From Nocardioides pini (lineage in GTDB: Bacteria > Actinomycetota > Actinomycetes > Propionibacteriales > Nocardioidaceae): a DNA stretch of 32,277 nucleotides. A model generated the notes under the pieces. The model made no database searches, was not told the DNA's origin, and worked only from the letters and a program-made list of their open reading frames with translations. Shown here piece after piece: positions 22,605-31,374 of this stretch; position 1 is the first letter of the stretch, and every line of letters begins with the position of its first letter. Both the position numbers and the translations under genes were made by a program. The stretch lies in assembly GCF_026712185.1 (NCBI RefSeq), contig NZ_JAPPUX010000010.1, positions 1-32,277 on the forward strand, in the 5' to 3' direction.

Positions 22605-22610
22605 ACCGTA
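22605..22610 (-). promoter_or_regulatory. -10 element (TACGGT) for leaderless maleylpyruvate-isomerase-like gene
   Basis: On the minus strand TACGGT ends 6 nt before the GTG at 22598. It is the same hexamer as the GNAT gene -10. Confidence 0.5.
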
Positions 22611-22664
22611 GGGGACACCGCGGACGTCGCGCGCGGGCGGCTGCGGACCCCGGCGCATCGGAAC

Positions 22665-22689
22665 ATGCAATGCAATGTATAGTCATGCA
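22665..22689 (+). promoter_or_regulatory. argC promoter (-10 TATAGT) overlapped by a probable ArgR operator
   Basis: TATAGT (22678-22683) ends 7 nt before the argC ATG at 22691. Around it the sequence is strikingly AT-rich for this genome and holds ATGCA at 22665, 22670 and 22685. The last two are 15 bp apart and flank the -10. TGCA-type half sites with AT-rich centres fit the actinobacterial ARG-box style. ArgR is encoded in the same operon, so repression by arginine is likely. Confidence 0.6.
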
Positions 22690-22690
22690 C

Positions 22691-23719
22691 ATGACCGCAT
22701 CAGTCGCCGTCGCCGGAGCCAGCGGGTACGCCGGGGGAGAGGTCCTGCGCCTGCTCCTGGGCCACCCGGGCGTCGAGGTCGGTGCCGTGACGGCCGGTTC
22801 GAACGCGGGCGAGCGGCTCGGCCCGCTGCAGCCGCACCTGCTGCCGCTCGCGGACCGGGTGCTGGCCGAGACTACCGTCGACACGCTGTCCGGGCACGAC
22901 GTCGTGGTGCTGGGCCTGCCCCACGGCCAGTCCGCCGGGATCGCGCAGGCGCTCGGCGACGACACGGTCGTCATCGACTGCGGCGCCGACTTCCGGCTCA
23001 CGGACCCGGGGGAGTGGCAGGCGTTCTACGGCGGGGAGCACGCCGGCTCGTGGCCCTACGGCCTTCCCGAGCTGCCCGGCCAGCGCGAGGTGCTCCGCGG
23101 TGCGCGGCGGATCGCCGTGCCGGGCTGCTACCCGACCGTCTCGACCCTGGCGGCGGTCCCGGCGCTCGCGGCCGGTCTCGTCGAGCCCGACGTCACCGTC
23201 GTCGCCGCGTCCGGCACCAGCGGCGCCGGCAAGGCTGCCAAGCCGCACCTGCTCGGCAGCGAGGTGATGGGCAACGCCAGCGCCTACGGGGTCGGCGGCA
23301 CCCACCGCCACACGCCCGAGATCGTCCAGAACCTCAGCGGCGTCCACGGCTCCACGGTGCAGGTCGGCTTCACCCCGCTCCTGGTGCCGATGTCGCGCGG
23401 CATCCTCGCGACCGTCCAGGCGCCCCTGCTCGACGGGGTCACCCCGGAGCAGGTCCGCGACGCGTACGCCGCGGCGTACGACACCGAGCCCTTCGTGCAC
23501 CTGCTCCCCGAGGGGCAGTGGCCGCAGACGCAGTCGGTCCTCGGCTCCAACGCCGTCCAGGTCCAGGTGGCGGTCGACGAGCGGGTACGACGACTCGTGG
23601 CGGTGGCCGTGGTGGACAACCTCGCCAAGGGCACCGCCGGCGCCGCCGTCCAGTGCATGAACCTCGCCCTGGGCCTCGACGAGGCCGCCGGGCTCACCAC
23701 GATCGGAATCGCACCGTAA
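22691..23719 (+). CDS. argC: N-acetyl-gamma-glutamyl-phosphate reductase
   Basis: ArgC reduces N-acetylglutamyl phosphate to the semialdehyde with NADPH, the third step of arginine synthesis. The 342-residue protein has the NADP-binding start VAVAGASGYAGGEVLRLL, the VVIDCGADFRLTDP stretch and catalytic C146 in AVPGCYPTVS. A later GTHRHTPEI segment carries the active-site histidine. The ATG at 22691 fits a leaderless start. An in-frame ATG at 22685 would add Met-His and lies inside the operator; it was not preferred. argJ starts on the last base of the TAA stop. Confidence 0.95.
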   Translation: MTASVAVAGASGYAGGEVLRLLLGHPGVEVGAVTAGSNAGERLGPLQPHLLPLADRVLAETTVDTLSGHDVVVLGLPHGQSAGIAQALGDDTVVIDCGADFRLTDPGEWQAFYGGEHAGSWPYGLPELPGQREVLRGARRIAVPGCYPTVSTLAAVPALAAGLVEPDVTVVAASGTSGAGKAAKPHLLGSEVMGNASAYGVGGTHRHTPEIVQNLSGVHGSTVQVGFTPLLVPMSRGILATVQAPLLDGVTPEQVRDAYAAAYDTEPFVHLLPEGQWPQTQSVLGSNAVQVQVAVDERVRRLVAVAVVDNLAKGTAGAAVQCMNLALGLDEAAGLTTIGIAP

Positions 23720-24870
23720 TGAGCGTCACCCACCCCAGCGGCTTCACCGCCGCCGGCGTCGCGGCCGGACTCAAGTCCACCGGCGCCAAGGACCTTGCCC
23801 TCGTCGTCAACCAGGGCCCGACCTACGACTCCGCCACCGTCTTCACCGCCAACCGCTGCAAGGCCAACCCCGTGCTGTGGAGCCAGGAGGTCGTCAAGGA
23901 CGGCACCGTCAAGGCGGTCGTGCTCAACTCCGGCGGTGCCAACTGCTACACCGGCCCCGAGGGCTTCCAGACCACCCACGCGGTGGCCGAGAAGGTCGCC
24001 GAGGGTCTCGGCATCGGTGCCGTCGACGTCGTCGTCTGCTCCACCGGCCTCATCGGCCTCGCCAACGACCGCGACGACCTGCTGGCGGGCGTCGAGGTGG
24101 CCACCGCGGCGCTGTCCGCGGACGGAGGGGCCGCCGCCGCCGAGGCGATCATGACCACCGACTCGGTCAGCAAGAACACCGTCGTCGAGGGCGCCGGTTG
24201 GTCGATCGGCGGCATGGCGAAGGGCGCCGGCATGCTGGCGCCGCAGCTCGCCACGATGCTGGTCGTCATCACGACCGACGCCGTGGTGCCGGCCGCGGAC
24301 CTCGACGCCGCGCTCCGTGCCGCCACCCGGGTCAGCTTCGACCGGCTCGACTCCGACGGCTGCATGTCCACCAACGACACCGTCACCGTCATGGCCAGCG
24401 GCGCCAGCGGCATCACGCCCACGCCCGAGGACTTCACGGCCGCGCTCACGCAGGCGTGCACCGACCTCGCGATGCAGCTGCTCAAGGACGCCGAGGGTGC
24501 CGACCACGAGATCGCCATCACCACGCTCCACGCCGCCTCGGAGGAGGAGGCCGTGGAGGTGAGCCGCAGCGTGGCCCGCAGCAACCTCTTCAAGGCCGCG
24601 GTGTTCGGCAACGACCCCAACTGGGGGCGGGTGCTCGCCTCCATCGGCACCACGCAGGCCCGCTTCGACCCCGCCGACCTCGACGTCGCGATGAACGGCG
24701 TCTGGGTCTGCCGGCAGTCCACCCCGGCCGAGGACCCGGCGAGCGTCGACCTCACCGGCCGCGAGGTCAGCGTGACCATCGACCTCAAGTCCGGCGACGC
24801 CCGCGCCACCGTCTGGACCAACGACCTCACCCACGCCTACGTCCACGAGAACAGCGCCTACAGCTCATGA
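23719..24870 (+). CDS. argJ: bifunctional glutamate N-acetyltransferase/amino-acid acetyltransferase
   Basis: ArgJ moves the acetyl group from N-acetylornithine to glutamate, recycling it, so ornithine is the operon's product. The 383-residue protein has the self-cleavage region KGAGMLAPQLATML (about 168-181) with the nucleophile T179 after A178. It also has TTDSVSKNT, the SDGCMSTNDTV segment and FGNDPNWGRVL near the end. The ATG overlaps the argC TAA (TAATG). Whether it also uses acetyl-CoA cannot be told from the sequence. ArgA-type synthases are not seen in the window. Confidence 0.95.
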   Translation: MSVTHPSGFTAAGVAAGLKSTGAKDLALVVNQGPTYDSATVFTANRCKANPVLWSQEVVKDGTVKAVVLNSGGANCYTGPEGFQTTHAVAEKVAEGLGIGAVDVVVCSTGLIGLANDRDDLLAGVEVATAALSADGGAAAAEAIMTTDSVSKNTVVEGAGWSIGGMAKGAGMLAPQLATMLVVITTDAVVPAADLDAALRAATRVSFDRLDSDGCMSTNDTVTVMASGASGITPTPEDFTAALTQACTDLAMQLLKDAEGADHEIAITTLHAASEEEAVEVSRSVARSNLFKAAVFGNDPNWGRVLASIGTTQARFDPADLDVAMNGVWVCRQSTPAEDPASVDLTGREVSVTIDLKSGDARATVWTNDLTHAYVHENSAYSS

Positions 24871-25817
24871 CCCAGCCGACCCCCGAGACCGTCCAGAACC
24901 CGCGCCGGCCCGACCCGGCCAAGGCCCGCACGCTGGCCGCGGCCCTCCCGTGGCTCAAGCGCTACCACGGCCGCACGATCGTCGTGAAGTACGGCGGCAA
25001 CGCGATGACCGACGACGCCCTGAAGGTCGCCTTCGCCGAGGACATCGCGTTCCTGCGCTTCGCCGGGTTCAAGCCCGTCGTCGTCCACGGCGGCGGGCCG
25101 CAGATCTCCCGGATGCTCGACAAGCTGGGCATCCGGTCCGAGTTCCGCGGGGGGCTGCGGGTGACCACGCCCGAGGCGATGGACGTCGTCCGGATGGTGC
25201 TCGTCGGCCAGGTGCAGCGCGAGCTCGTCGGGCTGATCAACCAGCACGGTGCGCTCGCGGTCGGCCTGTCGGGGGAGGACGCCGGGCTCTTCCGCGCCGT
25301 CCCCACCAGCACGGTCGTCGACGGCGCCGAGGTCGACCTCGGCCTCGTCGGCGAGGTCGCCGAGGTGCGGCCGGAGGCGGTCCTGGACCTCATCGAGGCG
25401 GGCCGCGTGCCCGTGGTCAGCTCGGTCGCGCCCGACGTCGACGGCCAGGTGCACAACGTCAACGCCGACACTGCAGCCGCGGCCCTCGCGGTGGCGCTCG
25501 GCGCCGAGAAGCTGCTGGTCCTCACCGACGTCGAGGGCCTCTACCGCGACTACGGCAACTCCGACGACCTCATCCAGGAGATCAGCCCGGAGGCGCTCGG
25601 CGAGATGCTGCCGTCCCTCGACGCGGGCATGGTCCCCAAGATGCGGGCCTGCTACGAGGCCGTCACCGGCGGGGTGCCGCGCGCCACCGTCGTCGACGGC
25701 CGCGAGCCCCACTCCGTCCTCCTCGAGATCTTCACCGACGAGGGCGTCGGCACCCAGGTGCTCCCCGGCGTCCCCACGCGCATGCGCAAGCCCTACCCGA
25801 CGGAGGACGAGGCATGA
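24867..25817 (+). CDS. argB: acetylglutamate kinase
   Basis: ArgB phosphorylates N-acetylglutamate and is usually the arginine-inhibited step. The 316-residue protein has the amino-acid-kinase fold: VVKYGGNAM (phosphate loop), VVVHGGGPQI, EFRGGLRVTTPEAM and VNADTAAAALAVALGAEKLL. The ALPWLKRYHG region before the core is the N-terminal helix that, in arginine-sensitive forms, builds the hexamer. Feedback control is therefore likely. It starts in an ATGA overlap with argJ. Confidence 0.95.
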   Translation: MTQPTPETVQNPRRPDPAKARTLAAALPWLKRYHGRTIVVKYGGNAMTDDALKVAFAEDIAFLRFAGFKPVVVHGGGPQISRMLDKLGIRSEFRGGLRVTTPEAMDVVRMVLVGQVQRELVGLINQHGALAVGLSGEDAGLFRAVPTSTVVDGAEVDLGLVGEVAEVRPEAVLDLIEAGRVPVVSSVAPDVDGQVHNVNADTAAAALAVALGAEKLLVLTDVEGLYRDYGNSDDLIQEISPEALGEMLPSLDAGMVPKMRACYEAVTGGVPRATVVDGREPHSVLLEIFTDEGVGTQVLPGVPTRMRKPYPTEDEA

Positions 25818-27004
25818 GCATCCAGGACCGCTACGCCGGCGCCGTGATGAACACCTTCGGCCCGCCCGCGCTCGCGCTCGTCCGCGGCGAGGGTGCGCAC
25901 GTGTGGGACGCCGACGGCAAGGAGTACGTCGACCTGCTCGGCGGCATCGCCGTCAACGCCCTCGGGCACGCCCACCCCGCCCTCGTCGAGGCCGTCACCA
26001 CGCAGCTGCGGACGCTCGGCCACGTGTCCAACTTCTTCGCCACCGAGCCCCAGGTCGCCCTCGCCGAGCGGCTGGTCGGCCTCCTCGGCTGGTCCGACGA
26101 CGCCCGCGTCTTCTTCAGCAACTCCGGGGCTGAGGCCAACGAGGCGGCCCTGAAGCTCACCCGCCGCACCGGCCGCACCCGGCTCGTCGCCGCCGAGGGA
26201 TCCTTCCACGGCCGCACGATGGGCGCACTGGCGCTCACGTCGAAGGCCGCATACCGCGAGCCGTTCGAGCCCCTGCCCGGCGAGGTGACCTTCGTGCCGT
26301 ACGACGACGTCCCCGCCCTCGAGGCCGCCGTCGACGACACCGTCGCCGCGGTCGTCCTCGAGCCGATCCAGGGGGAGGCCGGTGTCGTCGTGCCGTCCGG
26401 CGACTACCTCGCCGCGGCCCAGCGGATCGCGCACGACCACGGCGCGCTGCTGTGGCTCGACGAGGTGCAGACCGGCGTCGCCCGCACCGGCGCGTGGTTC
26501 GCCCACCAGCTGGTCGACGGCGTGCGGCCCGACGTGGTCACCCTCGCCAAGGGCCTCGGCGGTGGCATCCCGATCGGCGCCACCGTCGCCCGTGGGGCGG
26601 CCGCGACGCTGCTCCAGCCCGGCAACCACGGCACCACCTTCGGCGGCAACCCCGTCGCGACGGCCGCCGCCCTCGCCGTCCTCGACACCATCGAGGCCGA
26701 CGGCCTGATGGAGGCCGCCGTCACCCGGGGCGCCCAGCTCGAGGCGCTCCTGCGCGAGCAGTCGGGCGTGGTCGAGGTGACCGGCGCCGGGCTGATGCGC
26801 GGCGCCGAGCTCGACGGCCCGTACGCCACCCAGGCGGTGGCGACCGGGCGGGACGCCGGCTTCATCCTCAACGCCACCGGTCCGACCCGGCTGCGGTTCG
26901 TGCCGCCGCTGGTGGTCACGGCCGACGACCTCGACGCCCTCGGCGCGGCCCTGCCCGCCGTCCTCGACGCCGCCCGCGCGGCAGCACAGGAGTCCACCTC
27001 ATGA
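25814..27004 (+). CDS. argD: acetylornithine aminotransferase
   Basis: ArgD is a PLP enzyme that converts the semialdehyde to N-acetylornithine using glutamate. The 396-residue protein is a class-III aminotransferase: GKEYVDLLGGIAVNALGHAH, FFSNSGAEANEAALKL, LWLDEVQTGVARTG and K246 in TLAKGLGGGIPIGA, the Schiff-base lysine. GTTFGGNPVATAAALAVLD follows. Length is standard. It starts in an ATGA overlap with argB. Confidence 0.95.
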   Translation: MSIQDRYAGAVMNTFGPPALALVRGEGAHVWDADGKEYVDLLGGIAVNALGHAHPALVEAVTTQLRTLGHVSNFFATEPQVALAERLVGLLGWSDDARVFFSNSGAEANEAALKLTRRTGRTRLVAAEGSFHGRTMGALALTSKAAYREPFEPLPGEVTFVPYDDVPALEAAVDDTVAAVVLEPIQGEAGVVVPSGDYLAAAQRIAHDHGALLWLDEVQTGVARTGAWFAHQLVDGVRPDVVTLAKGLGGGIPIGATVARGAAATLLQPGNHGTTFGGNPVATAAALAVLDTIEADGLMEAAVTRGAQLEALLREQSGVVEVTGAGLMRGAELDGPYATQAVATGRDAGFILNATGPTRLRFVPPLVVTADDLDALGAALPAVLDAARAAAQESTS

Positions 27005-27927
27005 CCCGCCACTTCCTGCGTGACGACGACCTCTCACCAGCAGAGCTGCTCGAGGTCCTCGACCTGGCCGACCGGATGAAGGCCGAGCCGTTCGACCACA
27101 AGCCGCTCGCCGGCCCCCGGACCGTCGCCCTCGTCTTCGACCGCCCGACCCTGCGCACCCAGGTGTCCTTCGCCGCTGGGATCGCCGAGCTCGGCGGCAA
27201 CCCCATGACCGTCGACGGTGGCCTCGCCGCGATGGGGTCGCGCGAGGGCGTCGAGGACGTCGCCCGCGTCCTCGGCCGCCAGGCCGCGGCCGTCGTGTGG
27301 CGCACCGCGCACCAGGACGACGTGGTCACCATGGCGGCGTACGCCGACGTCCCCGTGCTCAACGCGCTCACCGACGAGTTCCACCCCTGCCAGCTCCTCG
27401 CCGACCTGCAGACGGTGCGCGAGCACAAGGGCCGGCTGGCCGGGGTCCGGGTCGCCTTCGTCGGCGACGGGGCGTGCAACATGGGCAACTCGTGGGTCCT
27501 CGCGGGGGCCTCCGCCGGTATGCACGTCGTCGTCGGCGCCCCCGAGGGCTTCACGCCCGACGCCCACGTCGTGGCGCGTGCGCGCGAGATCGCCGAGGGC
27601 ACCGGGGGCTCGATCGAGCTCACCGCCGACCCGGTCGAGGCCGTCACCGGCGCCGACGTCGTGGTCACGGACTCGTGGGTCAGCATGGGCCGCGAGGAGG
27701 AGTCCGAGCACCGCATGCGGATCTTCCCGCCCTACGGCGTCACCGACGACCTGCTCTCGCACGCCGCTCCCGACGCGATCGTCATGCACTGCCTGCCGGC
27801 CTACCGCGGCAAGGAGATCTCCGAGGAGGTCATCGAGGGCCCGCACTCGATCGTCTGGGACGAGGCGGAGAACCGCCGGCACGCCCAGAAGGCGGTGCTG
27901 ACCTGGCTGCTGGACCGGTCATCATGA
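27001..27927 (+). CDS. argF: ornithine carbamoyltransferase with variant phosphate motif
   Basis: ArgF makes citrulline from ornithine and carbamoyl phosphate. The 308-residue protein has the FHPCQLLADL carbamoyl-contact motif, the ornithine-binding DSWVSMG and HCLPAYRG. The usual STRTR carbamoyl-phosphate loop is here TLRTQ (T50 to Q54, in FDRPTLRTQVSF), with the central R and T kept. ArgJ in the same operon delivers free ornithine, so ornithine is the likely substrate. Some actinobacterial OTCases have, as I recall, the same loop, so it is probably a lineage variant. It starts in an ATGA overlap with argD. Confidence 0.93.
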   Translation: MTRHFLRDDDLSPAELLEVLDLADRMKAEPFDHKPLAGPRTVALVFDRPTLRTQVSFAAGIAELGGNPMTVDGGLAAMGSREGVEDVARVLGRQAAAVVWRTAHQDDVVTMAAYADVPVLNALTDEFHPCQLLADLQTVREHKGRLAGVRVAFVGDGACNMGNSWVLAGASAGMHVVVGAPEGFTPDAHVVARAREIAEGTGGSIELTADPVEAVTGADVVVTDSWVSMGREEESEHRMRIFPPYGVTDDLLSHAAPDAIVMHCLPAYRGKEISEEVIEGPHSIVWDEAENRRHAQKAVLTWLLDRSS

Positions 27928-28499
27928 CGGCCATGACCCCGCTGACGAAGAGCGCGCGGCACCAGCGGATCATCGACATCGTGTCCGCCCACCCGGTGCG
28001 CTCGCAGACCGAGCTCGCCGAGCTGCTGGGCGACCACGGCGTCCGCGTCACCCAGGCCACGCTGAGCCGCGACCTCGTCGAGCTCGACGCGGTGAAGGTG
28101 CGCAACACCGACGGCACCCTGGTCTACGCCGTGCCGGGGGAGGGCGGCGACCGCAGCGTCTCCGCTCCGCGCGAGAGCGCCGCCGGTCGCGACCGCCTCG
28201 CCCGCCTGTGCGCCGAGCTCCTCGTGAGCGCCGAGGCCAGCGCCAACCTCGTCGTGCTCCGCACGCCGCCCGGTGCCGCGCAGTTCCTGGCCAGCGCCTT
28301 CGACAAGGCCGACCTCGGCGACATCCTCGGCACCATCGCGGGCGACGACACCCTGCTCGTCATCGGCCGCGACCCCGCAGGAGGTGACGCCCTCGCCCAG
28401 CGGTTCCTCGACCTGGCAAACGACGCGCGCCACGCCTCCTCCCCGAACCCCACCCCGACCACCACCCCGAGCCCCGGCTCTGCAAAGGACTCCCAGTGA
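27924..28499 (+). CDS. argR: arginine repressor
   Basis: ArgR binds arginine as a hexamer and represses arg promoters. The 191-residue protein has a winged-helix N-domain (SQTELAELLGDHGVRVTQAT then LSRDLVELDAVKV) and a C-domain with LGTIAGDDTLLVIGRD, the arginine-binding and oligomerisation motif. A Pro/Thr/Ser tail of about 20 residues (SSPNPTPTTTPSPGS) ends the protein. Its coding sequence holds the argG ribosome binding site, AAGGA at 28485-28489. It starts in an ATGA overlap with argF. An ATG at 27933 is a possible alternative start. The likely target is the operator at argC. Confidence 0.95.
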   Translation: MTAMTPLTKSARHQRIIDIVSAHPVRSQTELAELLGDHGVRVTQATLSRDLVELDAVKVRNTDGTLVYAVPGEGGDRSVSAPRESAAGRDRLARLCAELLVSAEASANLVVLRTPPGAAQFLASAFDKADLGDILGTIAGDDTLLVIGRDPAGGDALAQRFLDLANDARHASSPNPTPTTTPSPGSAKDSQ

Positions 28500-29926
28500 G
28501 CAAGGTCCTCACCTCCCTCCCGGTCGGCGAGCGCGTCGGCATCGCGTTCTCCGGCGGCCTCGACACCTCGGTGGCGGTCGCCTGGATGCGCGACAAGGGC
28601 GCGGTGCCGTGCACCTACACCGCCGACATCGGCCAGTACGACGAGCCCGACATCTCCGGCGTCCCGTCCCGCGCGATGCAGTACGGCGCCGAGCTCGCGC
28701 GCGCGGTCGACTGCAAGACCCAGCTCGTCGAGGAGGGCCTCGCCGCCCTGGCCTGCGGCGCGTTCCACGTCCGCTCGGGCGGGCGGGTCTACTTCAACAC
28801 CACGCCGCTGGGTCGCGCCGTCACCGGCACGATGCTGGTGCGCGCCATGCACGAGGACGGCGTCAACATCTGGGGCGACGGCTCGACCTTCAAGGGCAAC
28901 GACATCGAGCGGTTCTACCGCTACGGCCTGCTCGCCAACCCCGACCTGCGGATCTACAAGCCGTGGCTGGACGCCGACTTCGTCACCGAGCTGGGCGGTC
29001 GTCACGAGATGAGCGCCTGGCTGACCGAGCACGGGCTGCCGTACCGCGACAGCCAGGAGAAGGCGTACTCCACCGACGCCAACATCTGGGGCGCGACCCA
29101 CGAGGCCAAGACCCTCGAGCACCTCGACGTCTCCCTCGAGACCGTCGACCCGATCATGGGCGCGAAGTTCTGGGACCCGTCCGTCGCGATCGAGGCCGAG
29201 GACGTCACGATCCGCTTCGACCAGGGACGCCCGGTCGCGCTCAACGGCCAGCAGTACGACAACCCCGTCGCGCTGGTCCACGAGGCCAACGCGATCGGCG
29301 GGCGGCACGGGCTCGGGATGTCCGACCAGATCGAGAACCGCATCATCGAGGCGAAGTCGCGCGGCATCTACGAGGCGCCGGCGATGGCGCTGCTCTTCAT
29401 CGCCTATGAGCGGCTGGTCAACGCGATCCACAACGAGGACACCGTTGCGCAGTACCACAACGAGGGCCGCAAGCTCGGCCGGCTGCTCTACGAGGGCCGC
29501 TGGCTCGACCCGCAGGCCCTCATGATCCGGGAGTCCGTGCAGCGCTGGATCGCCTCCCTCGTCACCGGTGAGGTGACCCTGCGGCTGCGGCGCGGAGAGG
29601 ACTACTCGATCCTCAGCACGAGCGGCCCGGCGTTCTCCTACCACCCCGACAAGCTGTCGATGGAGCGCACCGAGAACGCCGCCTTCGGGCCCACCGACCG
29701 CATCGGCCAGCTCACGATGCGCAACCTCGACATCGCCGACTCGCGCGCCAAGCTCGAGCTGTACGCCGCCCAGCCGCTCGACCAGGGCCAGGTGCTCGTC
29801 GAGAACGGCACCCTCTACGGTGCCATCGAGGCCGGCGGCTACGACAAGATCACCGACAACCCGGCCGCCGCGGGGGCCGACGAGTCCGCCCTGGAGCACG
29901 CGGCGATGGAGTTCGGGACCGACTGA
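28496..29926 (+). CDS. argG: argininosuccinate synthase, long (Escherichia coli-type) form
   Basis: ArgG joins citrulline and aspartate with ATP. The 476-residue protein has the nucleotide loop AFSGGLDTS, YFNTTPLGRAVTGTML, GDGSTFKGNDIERFYRYGL and EKAYSTDANIWGATHE. These match the longer subfamily typified by E. coli ArgG (about 447 residues), not the roughly 400-residue form of Streptomyces and Mycobacterium. Identity with the E. coli sequence, as I remember it, is high along the whole length. It starts at a GTG that overlaps the argR TGA, with AAGGA upstream. The type is discussed as a finding. Confidence 0.95.
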   Translation: MSKVLTSLPVGERVGIAFSGGLDTSVAVAWMRDKGAVPCTYTADIGQYDEPDISGVPSRAMQYGAELARAVDCKTQLVEEGLAALACGAFHVRSGGRVYFNTTPLGRAVTGTMLVRAMHEDGVNIWGDGSTFKGNDIERFYRYGLLANPDLRIYKPWLDADFVTELGGRHEMSAWLTEHGLPYRDSQEKAYSTDANIWGATHEAKTLEHLDVSLETVDPIMGAKFWDPSVAIEAEDVTIRFDQGRPVALNGQQYDNPVALVHEANAIGGRHGLGMSDQIENRIIEAKSRGIYEAPAMALLFIAYERLVNAIHNEDTVAQYHNEGRKLGRLLYEGRWLDPQALMIRESVQRWIASLVTGEVTLRLRRGEDYSILSTSGPAFSYHPDKLSMERTENAAFGPTDRIGQLTMRNLDIADSRAKLELYAAQPLDQGQVLVENGTLYGAIEAGGYDKITDNPAAAGADESALEHAAMEFGTD

Positions 29927-31374
29927 TGCCAGACACACCGACGAGCGGCGGCACGACCAACGAGGGCTCGCTGTGGGGCAGCCGCTTCGCCAGCGGCCCC
30001 TCGCCCGAGCTCCAGGAGCTGTCGCGCTCGACGCACTTCGACTGGCAGCTGACGCCCTACGACCTGGCCGGTTCGCGGGCGCACGCCAACGCCCTCCACC
30101 GGGCCGGCCTGCTCACCGACGCCGACCACGCCGAGCTGCTCCGCGGGCTGTCGGCGCTGGGGGAGCGGTACGACGCCGGCAATCTGCTGCCAGCGCCCGG
30201 CGACGAGGACGTGCACGGCGCCCTCGAGCGGTTGCTGCTCGAGGAGGTCGGCCCCGAGGTGGGCGGCCGGCTCCGGGCGGGGCGCTCGCGCAACGACCAG
30301 GTGGCGACCCTGTTCCGGGCCTACCTGCGCGACCACGCGCGCACCATCGCGCGCCTGGTGCTCGACCTGGTCGACGTCCTCGCCGGGCAGGCGGGGGAGC
30401 ACCTCGCCCCCGGGCAGGAGACGGTGATGCCTGGTCGGACGCACCTCCAGCACGCTCAGCCGGTGCTGCTGTCGCACCACCTGCTGGCGCACGCGTGGCC
30501 GCTGCTGCGCGACGTCGATCGGCTGCGCGACTGGGACGCCCGCGTGGCTTGCGACTCGCCGTACGGCTCCGGCGCCCTGGCGGGCCAGACGCTCGGGCTC
30601 GATCCCGAGGCGGTCGCGGCAGAGCTGGGGTTCACCGGCTCGTCGGCCAACTCCATCGACGGCACGTCGTCGCGCGACTTCGCCGCCGAGTTCGCCTTCG
30701 TCACCGCGCAGGTGGGCGTCGACCTCTCGCGCCTCGCGGAGGAAGTCATCCTCTGGACGACGCGCGAGTTCGACTTCGCGACGCTGCACGACTCCTGGTC
30801 GACCGGGTCGAGCATCATGCCGCAGAAGAAGAACCCCGACATCGCCGAGCTCGCCCGCGGCAAGTCCGGCCGGCTCATCGGCAACCTCGCCGGCCTGATG
30901 GCCACGCTCAAGGGACTCCCGCTCGCCTACAACCGTGACCTGCAGGAGGACAAGGAGCCGGTCTTCGACTCCGTCCGCACCCTCGAGGTGCTGCTTCCCG
31001 CCATGACCGGCATGGTCGCGACGCTCACCTTCAACAGTCCCCGGATGGCCGAGCTCGCGCCGCAGGGCTTCTCGCTCGCGACCGACGTGGCCGAGTGGCT
31101 GGTGCGCGAGGGTGTGCCGTTCCGCGACGCCCACGAGCTCGCCGGTGCGTGCGTACGCCGCTGCGAAGAGCTCGGCTGCGACCTGCCCGACCTCACCGAC
31201 GAGCAGCTCGCCGAGATCTCACCGGCCCTGACGCCCGAGGTCCGCACCGTCCTCAGCGTCGAGGGGTCGGTCGGGTCGCGGTCCGGCCGCGGCGGCACCG
31301 CTCCGGACCGCGTCCGGGCGCAGCTGGACGAAGTGCGTACGGCGACCACCGGGCACCGTGAGCGCCTGGGCTGA
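29926..31374 (+). CDS. argH: argininosuccinate lyase
   Basis: ArgH splits argininosuccinate into arginine and fumarate, the last step. The 482-residue protein belongs to the fumarase/aspartase superfamily. It has LWGSRFASGPSPELQELSRS at the start, the DEDVHGALE and RSRNDQVATLF segments, PGRTHLQHAQPV and the signature GSSIMPQKKNPD (about 294-305) with the catalytic serine. The start overlaps the argG stop by one base (TGATG). The C-terminal glycine/serine-rich stretch (GSVGSRSGRGGTAP) is usual. Its 3' end overlaps the DNA glycosylase gene by 17 nt. Confidence 0.96.
   Translation: MPDTPTSGGTTNEGSLWGSRFASGPSPELQELSRSTHFDWQLTPYDLAGSRAHANALHRAGLLTDADHAELLRGLSALGERYDAGNLLPAPGDEDVHGALERLLLEEVGPEVGGRLRAGRSRNDQVATLFRAYLRDHARTIARLVLDLVDVLAGQAGEHLAPGQETVMPGRTHLQHAQPVLLSHHLLAHAWPLLRDVDRLRDWDARVACDSPYGSGALAGQTLGLDPEAVAAELGFTGSSANSIDGTSSRDFAAEFAFVTAQVGVDLSRLAEEVILWTTREFDFATLHDSWSTGSSIMPQKKNPDIAELARGKSGRLIGNLAGLMATLKGLPLAYNRDLQEDKEPVFDSVRTLEVLLPAMTGMVATLTFNSPRMAELAPQGFSLATDVAEWLVREGVPFRDAHELAGACVRRCEELGCDLPDLTDEQLAEISPALTPEVRTVLSVEGSVGSRSGRGGTAPDRVRAQLDEVRTATTGHRERLG

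Noticed and set aside
22685..22690. ATG two codons upstream as argC start
   Set aside because: Only 1 nt after the -10 hexamer and inside an operator repeat; 22691 fits transcription-start spacing.
27001..27927. N-acetylornithine or succinylornithine carbamoyltransferase
   Set aside because: The ornithine motifs SMG and HCLP and the presence of argJ favour ornithine.
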